Source: Pterobdella sp. o SKG-2022
Lineage: Eukaryota; Annelida; Clitellata; Hirudinida; Piscicolidae
Direction: 5' to 3'
NCBI GenBank assembly: GCA_964035795.1
Contig: OZ038320.1
Coordinates: forward strand, 28,925,855-28,989,854
DNA: 64,000 nt
Below are positions 12,310 to 25,399 of this stretch, piece by piece. The notes beneath the pieces are model-generated. The model worked only from the letters and a program-made list of their open reading frames with translations. It made no database searches and had not been told where the DNA came from. The translations under genes and the position numbers were made by a program. Position 1 is the stretch's first letter. Each line of letters begins with the position of its first letter.

Positions 12310-12462
12310 CATCGTAAGTATCTTGTATTTCATAATTACAGTTTTTATTCCTCAACAAATGAGAATTTCAAAACTACTTTATTTTAGTTTTTTTAAAATA
12401 AAGTATTTTTGAAATTCTCATTTGTCGAAGAATAAAAACTGAAATTATGCAAATACTGATGT
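12310..12462. repeat. Long imperfect hairpin
   Basis: Bases 12311-12386 are nearly the inverse complement of 12393-12462, with a loop of about seven bases. The inner 35 bases (AAATGAGAATTTCAAAA, then TACTTTATTTTA) match almost perfectly. It could be a small fold-back element or an RNA hairpin. No coding is seen. Confidence 0.75.
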
Positions 12463-13109
12463 TTATGATAAGGTTTTAATTATAGAAAATTATTAGTTTT
12501 CAAATAAATTGTATTCTTAAAATCCTCATTTTTGAAGAAATAAAAAAAAACTAAAATAGACTGAAAAGTATATAATTTTAGACATTGTCATTTCCACGAT
12601 TATTTAAATCCAACCACTCGGCAATTATATAGAAACAATAAATTTTAAAATACTTATATTTCAGTGATATTTTTAAGTTTTATTGAAAAATTGATGGATT
12701 TTCAAACGACTTCATATCTCTAAGACACAATCTGTGCTATTAATATCTTATAATGCATGTTTGTTTTACGCAGCTTCCTAAGCCAAGTTAGCATTAAATA
12801 ATTAATCTTCAATTTTCTTTTGTATATACATGTTGAAGAATCAAAGACGAATGCAGAAAAAGTACGAGAATATACACAAATTTTTTCGATATTTCATATT
12901 GAATTTTTGCTTGTGTGTGCGTCAAAAACTTTAATTCAATCAGAGATGAAAATAAATTTGAATTTAGCACATCACTTGTGACGCAATCCAAGCGTTGAAT
13001 CTAGAGCACAATTAACCTCAAAAGACAGATGCTATCGTACTAGACACATCTACGTCATCATTTGAAAGTCAAAGGTTATAATTACTATAAAATTAATCCC
13101 ACCTACCCA

Positions 13110-13183
13110 CCAATCACGAAGCCTCTCATAAAACTTTTAACCAATTAGAAACTTTCTTAAACAGTGTTTTTGTTGTATATAAA
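13110..13183 (+). promoter_or_regulatory. Putative HAND core promoter: CCAAT and TATA motifs
   Basis: CCAAT at 13110-13114 and TATATAAA at 13176-13183 lie about 130 bp upstream of the HAND start codon at 13315. Spacing suits a TATA promoter with transcription starting near 13205-13215. This is motif evidence only. Confidence 0.5.
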
Positions 13184-13314
13184 GTACTCATAAACGGTTT
13201 TAGTCATAGTTGATTTATTTTTAAGTTTCTTTTGAATTAAAACCCGTTAGACAAAAGTTTTAGTTTTTCAAAATCTTTTTGTCTCACATAATCTTAATAA
13301 AGTTCTAAAAAAGC

Positions 13315-16300
13315 ATGTACCGCACGGAAGGGCTGTTTCCTCCTTCATATTTAAAAAGCTCACCTCATATAATAGACCAAAACTCACCACTTCCTGCATT
13401 GCACCATTCTTTCATAGAAAACTTCCACCAAGGTTTCTTTTGCAGCCATTATAATCTCCCATGTCATTTTGGAGACCAAACTAACACATACATCGATAGC
13501 AGTCAAACATCACCACTTCTCCGTCATAGCTACGACTACCATCATACACCCATAACAAAGAACTGCCCAGATGAAACGAAAAACAAACGTAGTCGACATA
13601 TAAACATAGCATTTTCTGCGCTACGTGACTGCATTCCTAACGTACCCACAGATACTAAGCTATCGAAAATAAAAACACTTAGACTAGCCACAAGTTACAT
13701 AGGATATTTAATGGAGGTCTTAAAACACGATGATCCAAATTCATGCAAGCCTTTTGGCGCTCTAGTCCTTAAAGAAGAAACAAACAGGGAAAGGAAACGG
13801 AAGAAAGATGTTCAGGTTTGAGTTTAAGGATTTTAAATATTTTTATCACACTTTTTTGACAATAGTTTGATCGAAAAACATACAATTTTCAAATTTTAAA
13901 GTACAATTAATTAAGCTGAAGAGAAAAACAAACTTTTTTTTTTCTAGAGATTGAAATACTCAAAATTTTTTTTGATCTTTATTTATTTTTGTGTTACCTG
14001 TCGACTTGTTGAGTTGATGTCACTACAAAACAATTTCCATATTAGTATTTGAGTAGATTGGTCTTTTTCTCATTTTCTTTCTAATTCATTTATCAATATA
14101 ATAGACGCATTATATAGTTATTAAGATTTCGTATTTCTTTCTACCGAGTATCGTTACTTGATCTTAACATAATTAGTTTTTGTTTTTTTGCTTCATTTTC
14201 CTATTGTATTTACTTGTATAGACTCACAAAATTCCGTTATAAATGACGCACAAACCTCGAAGACAGTGCCTAGTTTTGTATATGTATTTAGCGTCGAGGT
14301 GTCAGCACTCAGTGGCTACAACATTTATAGGTTCTTGAATAAACAAGCAAGGTGTTGTTAGTGAAGGTTACCATAATACAAACACTCCGAATAACATTTA
14401 AATGATTTACGCTCTTTTGTATTATTTGAGTGTGGCTTTTTATAAAATGCATTTTATAGAAGCTGTCTTGGACTCAATTAAGAGAATGGAAAATCTCTCA
14501 GATAAGCTCAGTGCGAAACAAAAACTTCTATGCAACCGCAGTGAAAGAAAGGTTTGTAGATTCTGAAGCAAAAAAATTGAAAGATGAAGCCAAAACGAGG
14601 GGAAATATGAAAAAGATAAATTTGAGAAATATTAAATCAGTGACCAGCACTGACATCCTATTGAATATATTAAACAGTTGATATTTGTAATACGAAACAT
14701 AATTATTGTTTGATACTATGAATATGGGTTAGTAGTTAAGTTTTTGAAAGCCACAAATAAAGAAAAAATAATCTCAAATATCACAAACAAAGCCAGTATT
14801 AGAATATAAACGTTAAGTATAATATATGCGATATCTAGAAAATTAAAAAATTTCTCTAAATTTTTTTAAAAAAATGACAAATTTGATTAAATTGTTGACA
14901 ATTTTGATAATGTTTAGCATTACACAAATAAACCAAGCTTATTCATTTAGAAGGATATATTTAATTCCTAAAACTCTCAAATATTTCAATGTTGACAAAT
15001 TAAATAGTTAAAGACATTTTCACCACATAACTCTTCTGATACATGAACATGAGCCCACAAAGGCGGTGAATAAACTGAGGTAATGGAAAAATAAATATTA
15101 ATAATCAGTTAAAAAACCATACATGGTTTGAAACATGTTTGGGGAATGCGCCACTCTGGTCATACTCATAATTTTGTTTCTTGAATAAAAGGCGTTATCA
15201 GTTTAAAACAAAAAATATACACAAAAAGGGGTTTCACTCTAATACACACTCAATGAAGAGATTTCTGTCCCAAAAAAATAACTATACAATAGAATGTATT
15301 TGACTGAGATTTGAGTGATGGATGACTGTATATAAGAAGCTAATGGATGGTTAGAGGGGATTATAGATGATTTTGAGGGTGATTCGATGTGAAAAAATAT
15401 TTATTTATGAGATCTATTGAAACAATATATGTATGTAATGTTGATGAGGCCATCTGGTTATTTATAATGGTTTTTATAGTTTATATCATCATTAGTTATT
15501 GTTCTATCTTATCGTTAAAAACTATTACTACAACTACTACTACTACTACAAGCACTACTACTACTACTACTACAAGCACTGTTACTATAAATATTACTCA
15601 TCAATCCACTCGACATAAACATGTTTTTTTTTGAAAACGAAGCAGAACTTACGCTATCAAGTATTTATTACTCTTCTAGTACTTTTAAAATTGGCTTTTT
15701 AATATATAAATACTAATTTATTTTTAGTTTCCCAATTTAAAATGATTATTTTTTTTATAATTTCGTTATAAATTTAAACATCGTTTTTTGAATAAAATAC
15801 CATTTGAACACTAGCCATCAATCATCCTACTCTTCTATTTGTTCAGCTACATTTTATTAGCAACAAAAATAAATTTAAACTTTTTATAGCCTATAATATA
15901 AAATTCAAGGATATTGAAAACAAGAATATTCATCAAATTTTTTTGAACAAATAATTTAAAACTAGAAGATAAAAATATAAAAATGAAATACAATTATGAG
16001 AAATCAAATGATCCATTTTTAAATCAATTTAAATACTTAAATTAACAAAAAATAATCAATAAAATTATTCATATAAAATCTAAACTTGAATAACTAAGAA
16101 ATATATAATAAAAAATATATTTTAAATAGAACACAAACAATAACACTTATAAGCATACAATTAAATGTGAAAAAATTGGAACAGAAATTAATTAAATAAT
16201 AAAAAAAATTTTAGGGTACTATCTTATCAGGCACATCTCTCGTGATACTGATCACGAAACCCTCGGCGTATGTGCTCATTTAAACCTTTATATTTCCATT

Positions 16301-16776
16301 GATTAAACTGGTGCAGACTCGATTGCGTGCTCTGTGTTGGGTCTGTAATGTAGTCCAAAAGTGGATCTCTGCGAAGCTCTTTTAATTGAGTTTTTAAAGC
16401 TTGAAGGGACTTCTAAAACAATTGAAAAAAAGGGCATCTATTTGAGTTGAGTGTTTTATATGATATATAAAATTTTATTATGTATAATTTAATTCATGAT
16501 GATTGCTGAAATATTATAACACACAATATTTTGAAAAACAGGCGTCAAAGACATAATTAGCTTTCATTCTATAAATTGATATGCTAAAAATAGAATGATG
16601 ATGATATTAAATAGAGATGAATATGACACCAATTAATTGGGTCAAAAAAGCCATTATGATTTGACTTGACCCAGTTTAATTTAATGCAACCTTTGACCTA
16701 ACATCATCTGTGACGTAGGCAATATTAAACATTACCCAGCTTTTGGGGTTATTTTCGGACAGAATAACTATTTAAC

Positions 16777-16813
<37 letters not shown>

Positions 16814-19800
16814 ATTCATTTGTAGGGCGCACAGTTTGCAAACTAGGTTTGCCGCAGAGGCGCTGGTCTAATCAGAAGAGCTATGACAGAGAAATTTGGT
16901 TATAAAGATTCGTCTTTAAACGCTTGCGAAAAACTTTAAGAGAAGGTGAAAGGCGGAGATTAAGTGGAAGAGAGTTCCATAAGTGAGGGGCGATATGCGA
17001 GAAAGAGCGATATAAAAAAGAGTTAGTAGAGACAGGCTGATGCAGCTATAAACCAGAGTTCGATGACCTGAGAGACTCAGGAGTCTGTCTAATAGAAAGA
17101 CGCTCATATAAATAAATTTATTAGTTAATGAAGCAAATTATTAGTTAATGAAGCGGTCTAAGTAGCACAAAAGTTGATCGAAACAATAGTTTATGCAGTT
17201 TTATGAATCAGTTGGTGATAAATATATTCCATTCATGTTATTGTTTCTCATTTAATAGCTAATTATTATTGATATTATTATTGTTATTATTTTCATTATT
17301 AAAGAAAATTTTAAAATATAACATAATAGCTTATATCGAATATGTTAATGAATCGACACAACATATTAATGATTATGAGAGAATAAACCAAACTAACCCA
17401 GAACTGCGCAATGTTACACAAGAATGGCATTTTTATACTCTGGGATTGTTCCATGCAATCACTTGTTGTATGGTCTTTTAAGGTTGAGCATATGAGTTTA
17501 TTAGACCAGTTAGGTTTCCTATTGCGATCAATTGTAGAATAAGCTACGTATAAAGACCTTGAATAAGACTAAATTATTTTTCCTTAACTTTTCATTTGTT
17601 TAAAAATAACTTAAGCACAGTGAAACTTTTTAATAATTAATTTTTAAACCAACTCACTTGATAATGTAAGCTAGTCTTATGAAAAGCTTCGTGTCTTCTT
17701 TTTAATAAACACTGTTTGACCTTATTATTAAACCAACTAAATTTCCGAACACCCAAAATTAAAAAAATCTTTCCAAACAATACACCTTGATGATTTATCA
17801 ATGGGTATTGTGGCATTGATAGTGGAGTTGCCGTGATAAGAGTGACACACGAAGTTCGTGGTAATAAATGGGTGTTATATCATTGATGGGTCTGTATTAT
17901 TATTGGGGTTTTTGTAATTATAAAGTTTTTGTATCACATATAGGGTTTGTGTTATTATCAGTATTAGTGGAGGGTGATGTATTAGGGGGTTAGATTGTTA
18001 TGTGGGTGATATGCTATTTCATGCTTCAAGTTTAATTATTTAAAAGTTGTTTTATTATATGGGCGTTGTGTTACTACATGGTTGTCGTACCCTGATTCAA
18101 TTTCTGTATAAATTGAATCTAGGTCTTATATAAGAGAATATTGTGAATGAATGGAGAAATACATAAAAAATCTATTGAGTTAGTGCAATGTTTGATTCAT
18201 TTGTTTGTGAGCATTCCAAGACCCACGTCTTTGGAACTCTCTACCGCCTATCTTACGCTCATCATTTCTTTCGAGAGTTTCTGCAAATTTTTAAGTTTTC
18301 TTTTACCATAAAAAAATTTTATTTATAATTATCAAAAATTTTTTAGCGCTTTTGCAGTCAATTTTGTTTGTAAATTGCGGGATCTATAAATCTTAATAAC
18401 AATAATATTAACATAGAATAGGGCTTTAATGACAGGGCTTGTATCCATGAAAATTGAAAGTTTTATAGTTAAATCGTTTTCATTCAATTTATTTGAATTT
18501 TTAACTAAATTCTTTTCAGTATAATGTTTTTATTTTATTAGTTTTTTTAACTTTAATGGTCGAATTTTGACAATGGCATGGACTAATATTTTAATAAAGT
18601 GGTATGCAGAGTCAAACGCCAGTTTTTAAATTTTTTTCTATTTATATATAAACAAATCTAATTTAGATTTGTGTGTTCATCAGTAGTTTTTAAATGGTTA
18701 CTAGTTTTGCAAATTTATTCATCTAAATAGTTTACTTTTCATCAAAATTATTTATAGTTACATTTTCATATATTTTATATATTCTTAAATAATTTTTTTG
18801 CAAAAATGGATATATACAAATTTAAATTCTAACAAATGAAAAGTTTATTTTAATTTGATATATATTTTATATTGATTCAAACCTTCACCAATGCACTTGA
18901 TAATAGAGGCTCAACCAAAAACATGGATATTTTCATTGGGTCATGGTGCCTCCTGAAAAACTAATCACTCACCAAAATACCATTATAAACAATCAGTCAA
19001 ACCACTTCTTTGTTACCCAATGAGTTGGTTTATTTAAAAATTGAAACTAATTTTTGCTGAATCATTGGTTTCATCTTTTAACCATGAGTCATGAGAGCTT
19101 AAATGGACACTTGAACTCAGCCAAGTGGTATTTCGCTTCTGAAAGTAGAGGATCATGACTGGTTTGTACACTATATTGTTACAACAGTGAAAAAATTCAA
19201 AAAAAAACTAAGAACTTTTGATCTCTACAATTGCCATCTTACAAAATCCTTGTGTGTTTCTTTGAGTAATAAGATTAACTCGTGCCTCAGTTGGTGAAGA
19301 TTATGATAATAATGATCATGGAAGCAAAAAGAAAGAATTTTTGAAATATTTTTTTTAATCTTTATTTTATAATTGATTTTAAGTAAAATTGAAATTATAT
19401 TTCTTGTTGATGTTATAAAACGTGAAGTTTATACAAATAAAAACATAATTTTTATTCACGGACCAAGTAAAACATGAAATCAATAGACACATATAGTAAA
19501 ATATCGCTATTGTTTATATATTCAATTAGATTTTTCAAATGTCCTTTATCAGACTTTCATAGAATTTTCAAGCTTCGAAGCGCTTAACCAAGTTTTTATG
19601 AATAATTTCAAATTTTAATTTCAAGCGTTTGATTTCAGTTTTATTTAATTTGCATTAAATGATATGCGTGTCCATCATTTAATCAATGCTATATTAGTGG
19701 AGAACCCCCATATTTGTTAAAATTTACATTTTAATTTCTTGGAAAATTTTTAGTTTATATAAGGTAGATAAAGCCATCTAGAAATTGATAAGAATGTAAA

Positions 19801-21657
19801 AGTTCGGGCAGGTTTATCTGTTTGACGACATAGTTGCGAGCACTAGTTTTAAACATAATAGGGCAAGCATTTTCATTTAATTTATTCAAATTTGAAATAA
19901 ATTAATCAACTAATAGAAATAAAATATAGAAAACTCTAATTTTTGATTATTTTGTTTTTTTTTATACCTTAACCATGCATTATCGATATTAATACCATCT
20001 ATTTCTTATAATTACTGGTGTTTTTTTTTCATTGTTTTTACTATTAGTACTTAACATAACAGTGCAAGATGATTTATTTCAAACGATTTTAATATTGTCA
20101 AAATTTTTGATGCAATAAAATTTTTTTCACTGATCCATAAAAAGACAAAAATGCTTCAAACCCCCAAACTAAACTAATTTAAATGTCTTCTATTTGAAGT
20201 TTGAGCTGAATTAAAACGATTCAAAAATAAAAACTCAATTTCTATATGTGTTATTCCAATAAGTTTCAAAAAATTAATCATACAATAAAACCAAACAAAA
20301 GAAGAATTTTGAAAAGCTGGAAAAATAGAGATTTTCAAAAATTTTATTTGTTCTATATATAGCGCGTAATTTACAAACAAAATCTGCTTCTAGAACGCTC
20401 AAAGCTTGTGAAAAGTATGAAACGAGAAAACTCTTGTGTAAGTGAGTTAACAGGAGTTTGCAGACATTTTTGAAAGAAGGGGATGGGCTGAGGTTAAGCG
20501 GATGAGAGCTTCACAGACGTGGGGCATGGTGAAAAAAGATTGAGTTAAAAACAAGATAAAAATAAGAGTTTTTTCAATCCAAATAATCTTTATTACTAGT
20601 TATTCTTATTTTCATGGGCTTTGTATTTTTTTCACTTTACATTATTTTATTTACTTTCGATATTATTTTTCTAATTGTTTTATTTATTTTTAATATTTTT
20701 TATCAGAGTTTTTTCACCCCCATTTTTTTTTGTTATCATGAATATTAAAATTGCTATCATCAGCATAAATAATGATTATTATATATATACTTCGAAACAC
20801 AAAAATTTTGTGGTGCCGCACAAACTATCAAGAGCAATGAAGTGCAATTAATGAATCAAAATGTGTTGGTCCTGTCTTTGTGTCTTGTTATTTTTGAATG
20901 AGGATTCTTATGTATATAGAATTATTTTTATATTGTTAAGAAAATACTTATAATATGAACCAAGTAAAAAATTCAACAGTGAATACTTTTCTTTGAGTAT
21001 CTGGTGCTATATCATCATCCGTTTAAAAGCTTTGTACCTCAATAAATCCATGAGCCACATTTTTATGCTTAATTTTCTATTATGAATCAGTTATTTTATT
21101 TTCTTTGTATTTAACACCCAAAAAGCTATATAAATTGTTTGCATCTTGAAGATTATATGAAAACAGTGTTTAATTAAAACAAAAAATTTCCCGAGATAAT
21201 GGGGGCACATCAAAGAGTAAACACGTGCAGAGACATGCTGCATCAGTTTCTCCACAAACTTTAGGCTTTTAATTATTCTCTAATCTCTCGGAATAACTGT
21301 TTTAAAAGAAAGGATTTTAATGAAAAGTACTCATATTTTTTTAAAGTTGTTTTTTTGTATTCTTTTAAGAATTTTACCGCTCATTAACTCTATGAAAATA
21401 TTTCTAACGCAGTTTTATACTTTTATATATAAAACCCAAACATAAGATGTATTAAGAATTCAACTAATTCAAACAACCAAAAGATAAGTTCACAAAATAA
21501 ATTAACCAAGCACATTTAACATATCTTCAACAATTTGTTCCAGGAGCTTGTGAAAGCGTCGCCACCCACGAAGAAAGCCAGCCATCACCGAGTCAAAAAG
21601 AACTCAAGTAGGACTGGCTGGCCTGAACCAGTCTGGGCTTCTGGGTTGAAGGGATGA
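13315..21657 (+). CDS. HAND: HAND-class bHLH transcription factor
   Basis: Exon 1 is 13315-13815 (167 codons) with donor after CAG; exon 2 is 21544-21657, acceptor TTGTTCCAG. Both are phase 0, giving 204 aa (vertebrate HAND proteins about 215). Helix-loop-helix residues about 96-137 match HAND closely (CIPNVPTDTKLSKIKTLRLA, then TSYIGYLMEVL). The C-terminus SSRTGWPEPVWASGLKG matches the HAND-specific TGWP..VWA..L end. The N-terminus is His/Tyr/Ser-rich. Known: HAND factors heterodimerise with E proteins on E-boxes and pattern heart, gut and limb-type mesoderm. Odd: the DNA-binding basic region is divergent, with Lys89 where the E-box-contacting Glu is expected; Arg92 is kept. The 7.7 kb intron holds LINE tails and a candidate antisense gene. 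AATAAA at 21671-21676 is a likely polyadenylation signal. Confidence 0.93.
14461..14690 (+). other. Coding-like stretch in the HAND intron
   Basis: After ATTTTATAG the sequence stays open in one frame as EAVLDSIKRMENLSDKLSAK (ends near 14570). In another frame it runs on to 14680 with a Lys/Glu-rich text (ERFVDSEAKKLKDEAKTRGN). Codon texture is better than the flanks but I recognise nothing. It could be a remnant or an exon of an unannotated nested gene. Confidence 0.25.
15531..15590. repeat. (ACT)n microsatellite
   Basis: Imperfect ACT/ACA trinucleotide tract in the HAND intron, from ACTATTACTACAACTACT to ACTACTACTACAAGC. The Thr-rich reading frame through it is a by-product. Confidence 0.85.
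16227..19285 (-). CDS. Unidentified gene nested antisense in the HAND intron (partial)
   Basis: Five minus-strand exon candidates join with matching phases: 19243-19285, 19083-19138, 18889-18952, 17658-17711 and 16227-16412, the last ending in TGA. Donors include GTAAGA and GTGAGT; acceptors are TTTCAG, TTTTTCAG, AAACAG and TTTTAG. The product includes HHDPMKISMFLVEPLLSSAL, then RRHEAFHKTSLHYQ, a helical QALKTQLKELRRDPLLDYI and a basic end EHIRRGFRDQYHERCA. The 5' end is not found: the first exon needs two preceding codon bases. Codon composition of the last exon is clearly non-random against the AT-rich intron. I do not recognise the family. The helical middle may form a short coiled coil. 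Each joint is inferred without transcript support. Confidence 0.5.
16770..17115 (-). mobile_element. 3' fragment of a CR1/L2-like LINE with (ATT)n tail
   Basis: On the minus strand the frame reads RLSIRQT, LRSSNSGL, LHQPVSTNSFLYRSFSHIAP and then LWNSLPLNLRLSPSLKVF, the C-terminus of a CR1/L2-type ORF2. This is followed by the shared 3'UTR core and an ATT/AAT tract. Close copies lie at 31960-32200 (same strand), and the same 3'UTR core is at 660 and 54405. Confidence 0.8.
16777..16815. repeat. Palindromic (AAT)n/(ATT)n tract
   Basis: About six AAT units pass directly into about six ATT units, forming a near-perfect palindrome at the LINE 3' tail junction. Confidence 0.8.
18160..18425 (+). mobile_element. 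Decayed LINE 3' end
   Basis: Plus-strand remnants of the LINE C-terminus (LWNSLPPILRSSF-like text near 18225, across frameshifts), then a 3'UTR ending CTATAAATCTTAATAACAATAA, close to the end of the 4.3-6.7 kb LINE. Confidence 0.6.
20380..20560 (-). mobile_element. Decayed LINE 3' end
   Basis: The minus strand carries a degenerate version of the CR1/L2 C-terminal and 3'UTR region (PHVCEALIRLTSAHPL text). It resembles the copy at 16.9 kb but is older. It lies in the HAND intron. Confidence 0.5.
21190..21300. promoter_or_regulatory. GC-richer island in the HAND intron, possible enhancer
   Basis: This short stretch stands out from AT-rich flanks and contains an E-box CACGTG (21221-21226), a TCF/LEF-like CATCAAAG (21209-21216) and inverted CCCGAGA/TCTCGG motifs near its ends. 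It lies about 250 bp before HAND exon 2. It could equally hold a short exon (MGAHQRVNTCRDMLHQFLHK). Confidence 0.25.
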
Positions 21658-21699
21658 CCAGAAAACATTGAATAAACATTTCACTGTAATGTACTAAAA

Positions 21700-24600
21700 C
21701 AATAAATAAATAAAAAATTCGTGAAGAATAGATGATGAAATTATTTCAAAATTTTTGGTGAAATAATGGATTACTTTTTTGAAATATAATTTTATGTGAA
21801 CTATTTTATGAAGACACAATTAAAATATCATTTGAAAATTTTGAAGACTATCTTTGAGAAGTGATCTCAAAAAATAATATTTTCCAAGTATTATGAGACG
21901 GTATATTTTGACAATATAGTTTAATTGATATATATTTCTCTAATGTATCTTATCAAATGATGTTTTTAATGAAAAACTTAATTGCAAGTCCATGAAATGT
22001 TTAAGTTCTCTACTGTTTCAAGGTATTTCATGCGCTTATTGCACTTCGCATAAAGGTTTTATGCTTTTTTTATTTATTTAAAATTATTTTATGCTTTTGA
22101 AATTACTTTTGTTTCCATTAAAATTGAATAAAATTTGTATCCGTGTTTTGTCTGTCTAGAGCTATATTTTAATTATTCGCTTTTGAAAGAAAATTATTTT
22201 TGAAAGAATACAAAATTTTTATTCCAAAAAAAATTTTTGAATTAAAAAATGACTTATATTTTGAATATTATTTTTAAAAATACTTATAAATATTCAAAAA
22301 TATCTAAAAATACTCAAAAGCACTTGAAGCCATTCAAAAAGATATAAAACTATTGAAAACAAGTAGAAATTCCTAAACATTAATAGAAATTATAAATTAT
22401 GAATTCAAAGATGGTTTTTGAGGGATTTTTATTAGTTGTGACATACGACAGATGATCCGCAGACGAAACTTAATCGACATCTGATTAACAGATATTATTA
22501 ATAGAAATTATATGCATTGTTTAACTATTTATCATTTATTTAAAATTTATATTTATTCGTGTTTGGAAAAAGTTAATCAAAGTTTTTATAAAATATTTGA
22601 TTTTAATATATATCATAAATTGTTTTTTGAAAACTTTGTGCAGAATCTCATATATTTTTATACTATCATACAAAACACAACTATATAAAATAAACGTTGT
22701 ATTGTTACTGCTGAATTAAATATCGTTAAACGTTTAAAAATAAATAACCTCCGCTTTTTAATAGCATTATAATGCATTTTATCAACTTCTTTTCAAAACT
22801 TCCTTGCCAAAAGAATAATGTACTAATACCATAAGATGTGTATTGTATGGTCAAGTTGAGCTTGGTGGTAACTATAACTTTTTGGTTTTTTAACAAACTT
22901 ATCAAAGCTCCAAATGATCGGCATGGAGTTTTTGAAATATTGATCAATAATCGGCGTGGAAAGATGCGGCGTTTGAGTTGCAAGGTGGTAAGATACATAT
23001 GCTAAACACCAATAAAAAATCGTCAAATTAAAAAACTGCTTTTTATTTAGTATTTATAAAAAATTTAAAGCTTTTTAATACTTCATATTCCCTCTTCATT
23101 AACTCAATGTTATTACTTGTTGTATTAATGGTTTTCTTATAATCAACTTCATTAGAAGATGGACAGAAGTTGAAACGAATCAATCGTTAGAAATAACTTT
23201 TAAACCTCAAACCTACAAAACATAAATTGTAAATTTTATAAATTACTAACACTTAACAGTTATATTTATAAGAAAAGCTTCTAGTCACACGTAATTTGAT
23301 CAATTTACATTTACGCCGGAAATCTTCGTCTTCCGTTGAAATATTTCTCAATTTTGAGTGGTTTTCAACTCTCTAAGAAGATTCTTTTTTTAGTATGAAA
23401 AATTAAATTAAATTTTGATTTTTATTCAAAAAAAACTTTTATTAGGCTTCTAACTTTCTCAAACTCTCACAAGCTCTTTGACTTAAACTTCAAATTTTTG
23501 AGCGTCTTTTTCTAATAAGTTTTATTCCAGTATAAATAAGCAAAATTTAAAATCACAAAAATGTATGCTATCAACCGATCAAAAATGTTCAAGTCCGCTT
23601 TGGTATAATATTTAAAATAAACTGCCAAGGTTATTATGGTTTTAAAGCCGTTATAAGTAGTATATAACAATCAAAGAATGTCCACATTTTCGTTTCGATG
23701 CACAAAGATATTCAATTTTGACGAGCTGTTATCATAGGGTGTTTAAAAATTGAAGATATTAAATACATTTCAAAATTCTCCATCAAAAGCTTACATGGCT
23801 CGTTACTTTGATAGACCAACAGATAATTGTCGAATGAGAATTCAGGTTTCAGATGCTTTCCTAATTCAATAGTTTTTCAAGACTTGAAAGTAATATCTCA
23901 AAATTATTAATTCCTCGAAGATGATATTTCGAAAGGTGTTTTTATTACAAACATAAAACCAAATAAAAGCGTTTTAAATCAGAAATGAAGATTATCGTTC
24001 ACTCTATTTAAACGTTTTAAGGGAAAAGATACTACAAATTTTGACATTTGAAAACATAATCTTAGTTATTTGATAGTTATTATCACAATGACTGATGCGT
24101 CGTTAAGACAAGGAAGTTTGAGATGGTAGATGTGATTGATAGACAGAATATGCATTCTGATGATAAAATATTATAATGTTTGCATAGTTAAAACTCCATT
24201 TAATTTATTATTTTATATAAATTTTTTTATTCATATTTTTTTATTATTCATAATTAAATTAATTTAAAAGTAAATTTAAATTTTAAAAAGATAATTAAAA
24301 TCTAAATAAATATGAAAAGCACATAATCACTATTAAAAACTTGAAATCAAAAGTACATGGAGCGTCGTGTAAGGTTTGAAGAAGACAAAATGATTATTTT
24401 AATTGGCGCTTCGGGCGTTTAAAAAGGCAACATAATAATCAGATAGAAGCATGAAAGCAAGACAATATTATAGTGTTTTGAAAATATTAAAAAAAGACTG
24501 TTTTTGAATTTTTTATAATTTATTCTGGTTAATTTTAATTTTGAAAATAATTAAGGTATATAAATATACTAAAAAAAAAATAAAATTATTTTAAAATGTT

Positions 24601-25100
24601 TTTTTAAAAAGATTTATACTCAGCTTATTGAGACATGTATTTGAGGGAGCTTTATTGACTCCGATTGAAGCAAATAAATCAATCAAAAAAAATAAAATCA
24701 CATTTTTTTCGTTGAAAAAAAATTTTTAACAAAATAAAAAACCAACTCAGGGCTAAAAATACGCCAAAAAAAGAGTGAAAACTTTGTTTTTTAAAAATTG
24801 CATTTAAATATAAAATAATAGATTAAAATATTAAGAAATTCGATCAAAAAGTTAGGCAAAATCCCATGTTTCAAGTCTATGTCACACTCAAAAAAAGACA
24901 AAAACTGATAAACGGTGGCAAGATGAATGATACAAGGTTAAAGAGAGTCTTTGAAGTCTAATTCTCTCATTTGTCTGTCTGTCTTTATTCCCCAATATAC
25001 TATTCATTGTTTTTCTCTGATGTTTATTGTTTTTTGAAGGTTATGTTACGAGTAGCAAAAATTAACTTAATTCTGTCAAAAATACTTCCTAGCTATTTTT
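21700..25100. other. AT-rich intergenic DNA, no gene seen
   Basis: Short AT-rich frames only (for example 22726-23026, minus), without conserved motifs or convincing codon use. No repeats were recognised. Confidence 0.6.
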
Positions 25101-25198
25101 TCGTCCATTCATTTTCAGTTTTAAACTAAAAGTATGAAATCTATAATAGTTCAAGTCTTTTCTTTTCATTCATTCATCTTCTATTCAAACATCAAACA

Positions 25199-25396
25199 AG
25201 TCACCATCCACCCATTCGTTTATTCATCCATCTATCCAACTATTCATCTATCCATCTATCCATCTATCCATCCATCTATCTATCCATCCATTCATTCATC
25301 CATCCATCCATCAATCCATTCAACCATCCATTCATTCATCCATTTATTCATCCATTCATTCATCCATCCATCCATCCATTCATCCATCCATCCATA
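25199..25396. repeat. (ATCC)n/(ATTC)n tetranucleotide microsatellite
   Basis: About 200 bp of interrupted CATC/CATT repeats. The apparent Ile/His/Pro/Ser open frame across it is an artefact of the repeat. Confidence 0.9.
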
Positions 25397-25399
25397 CAC

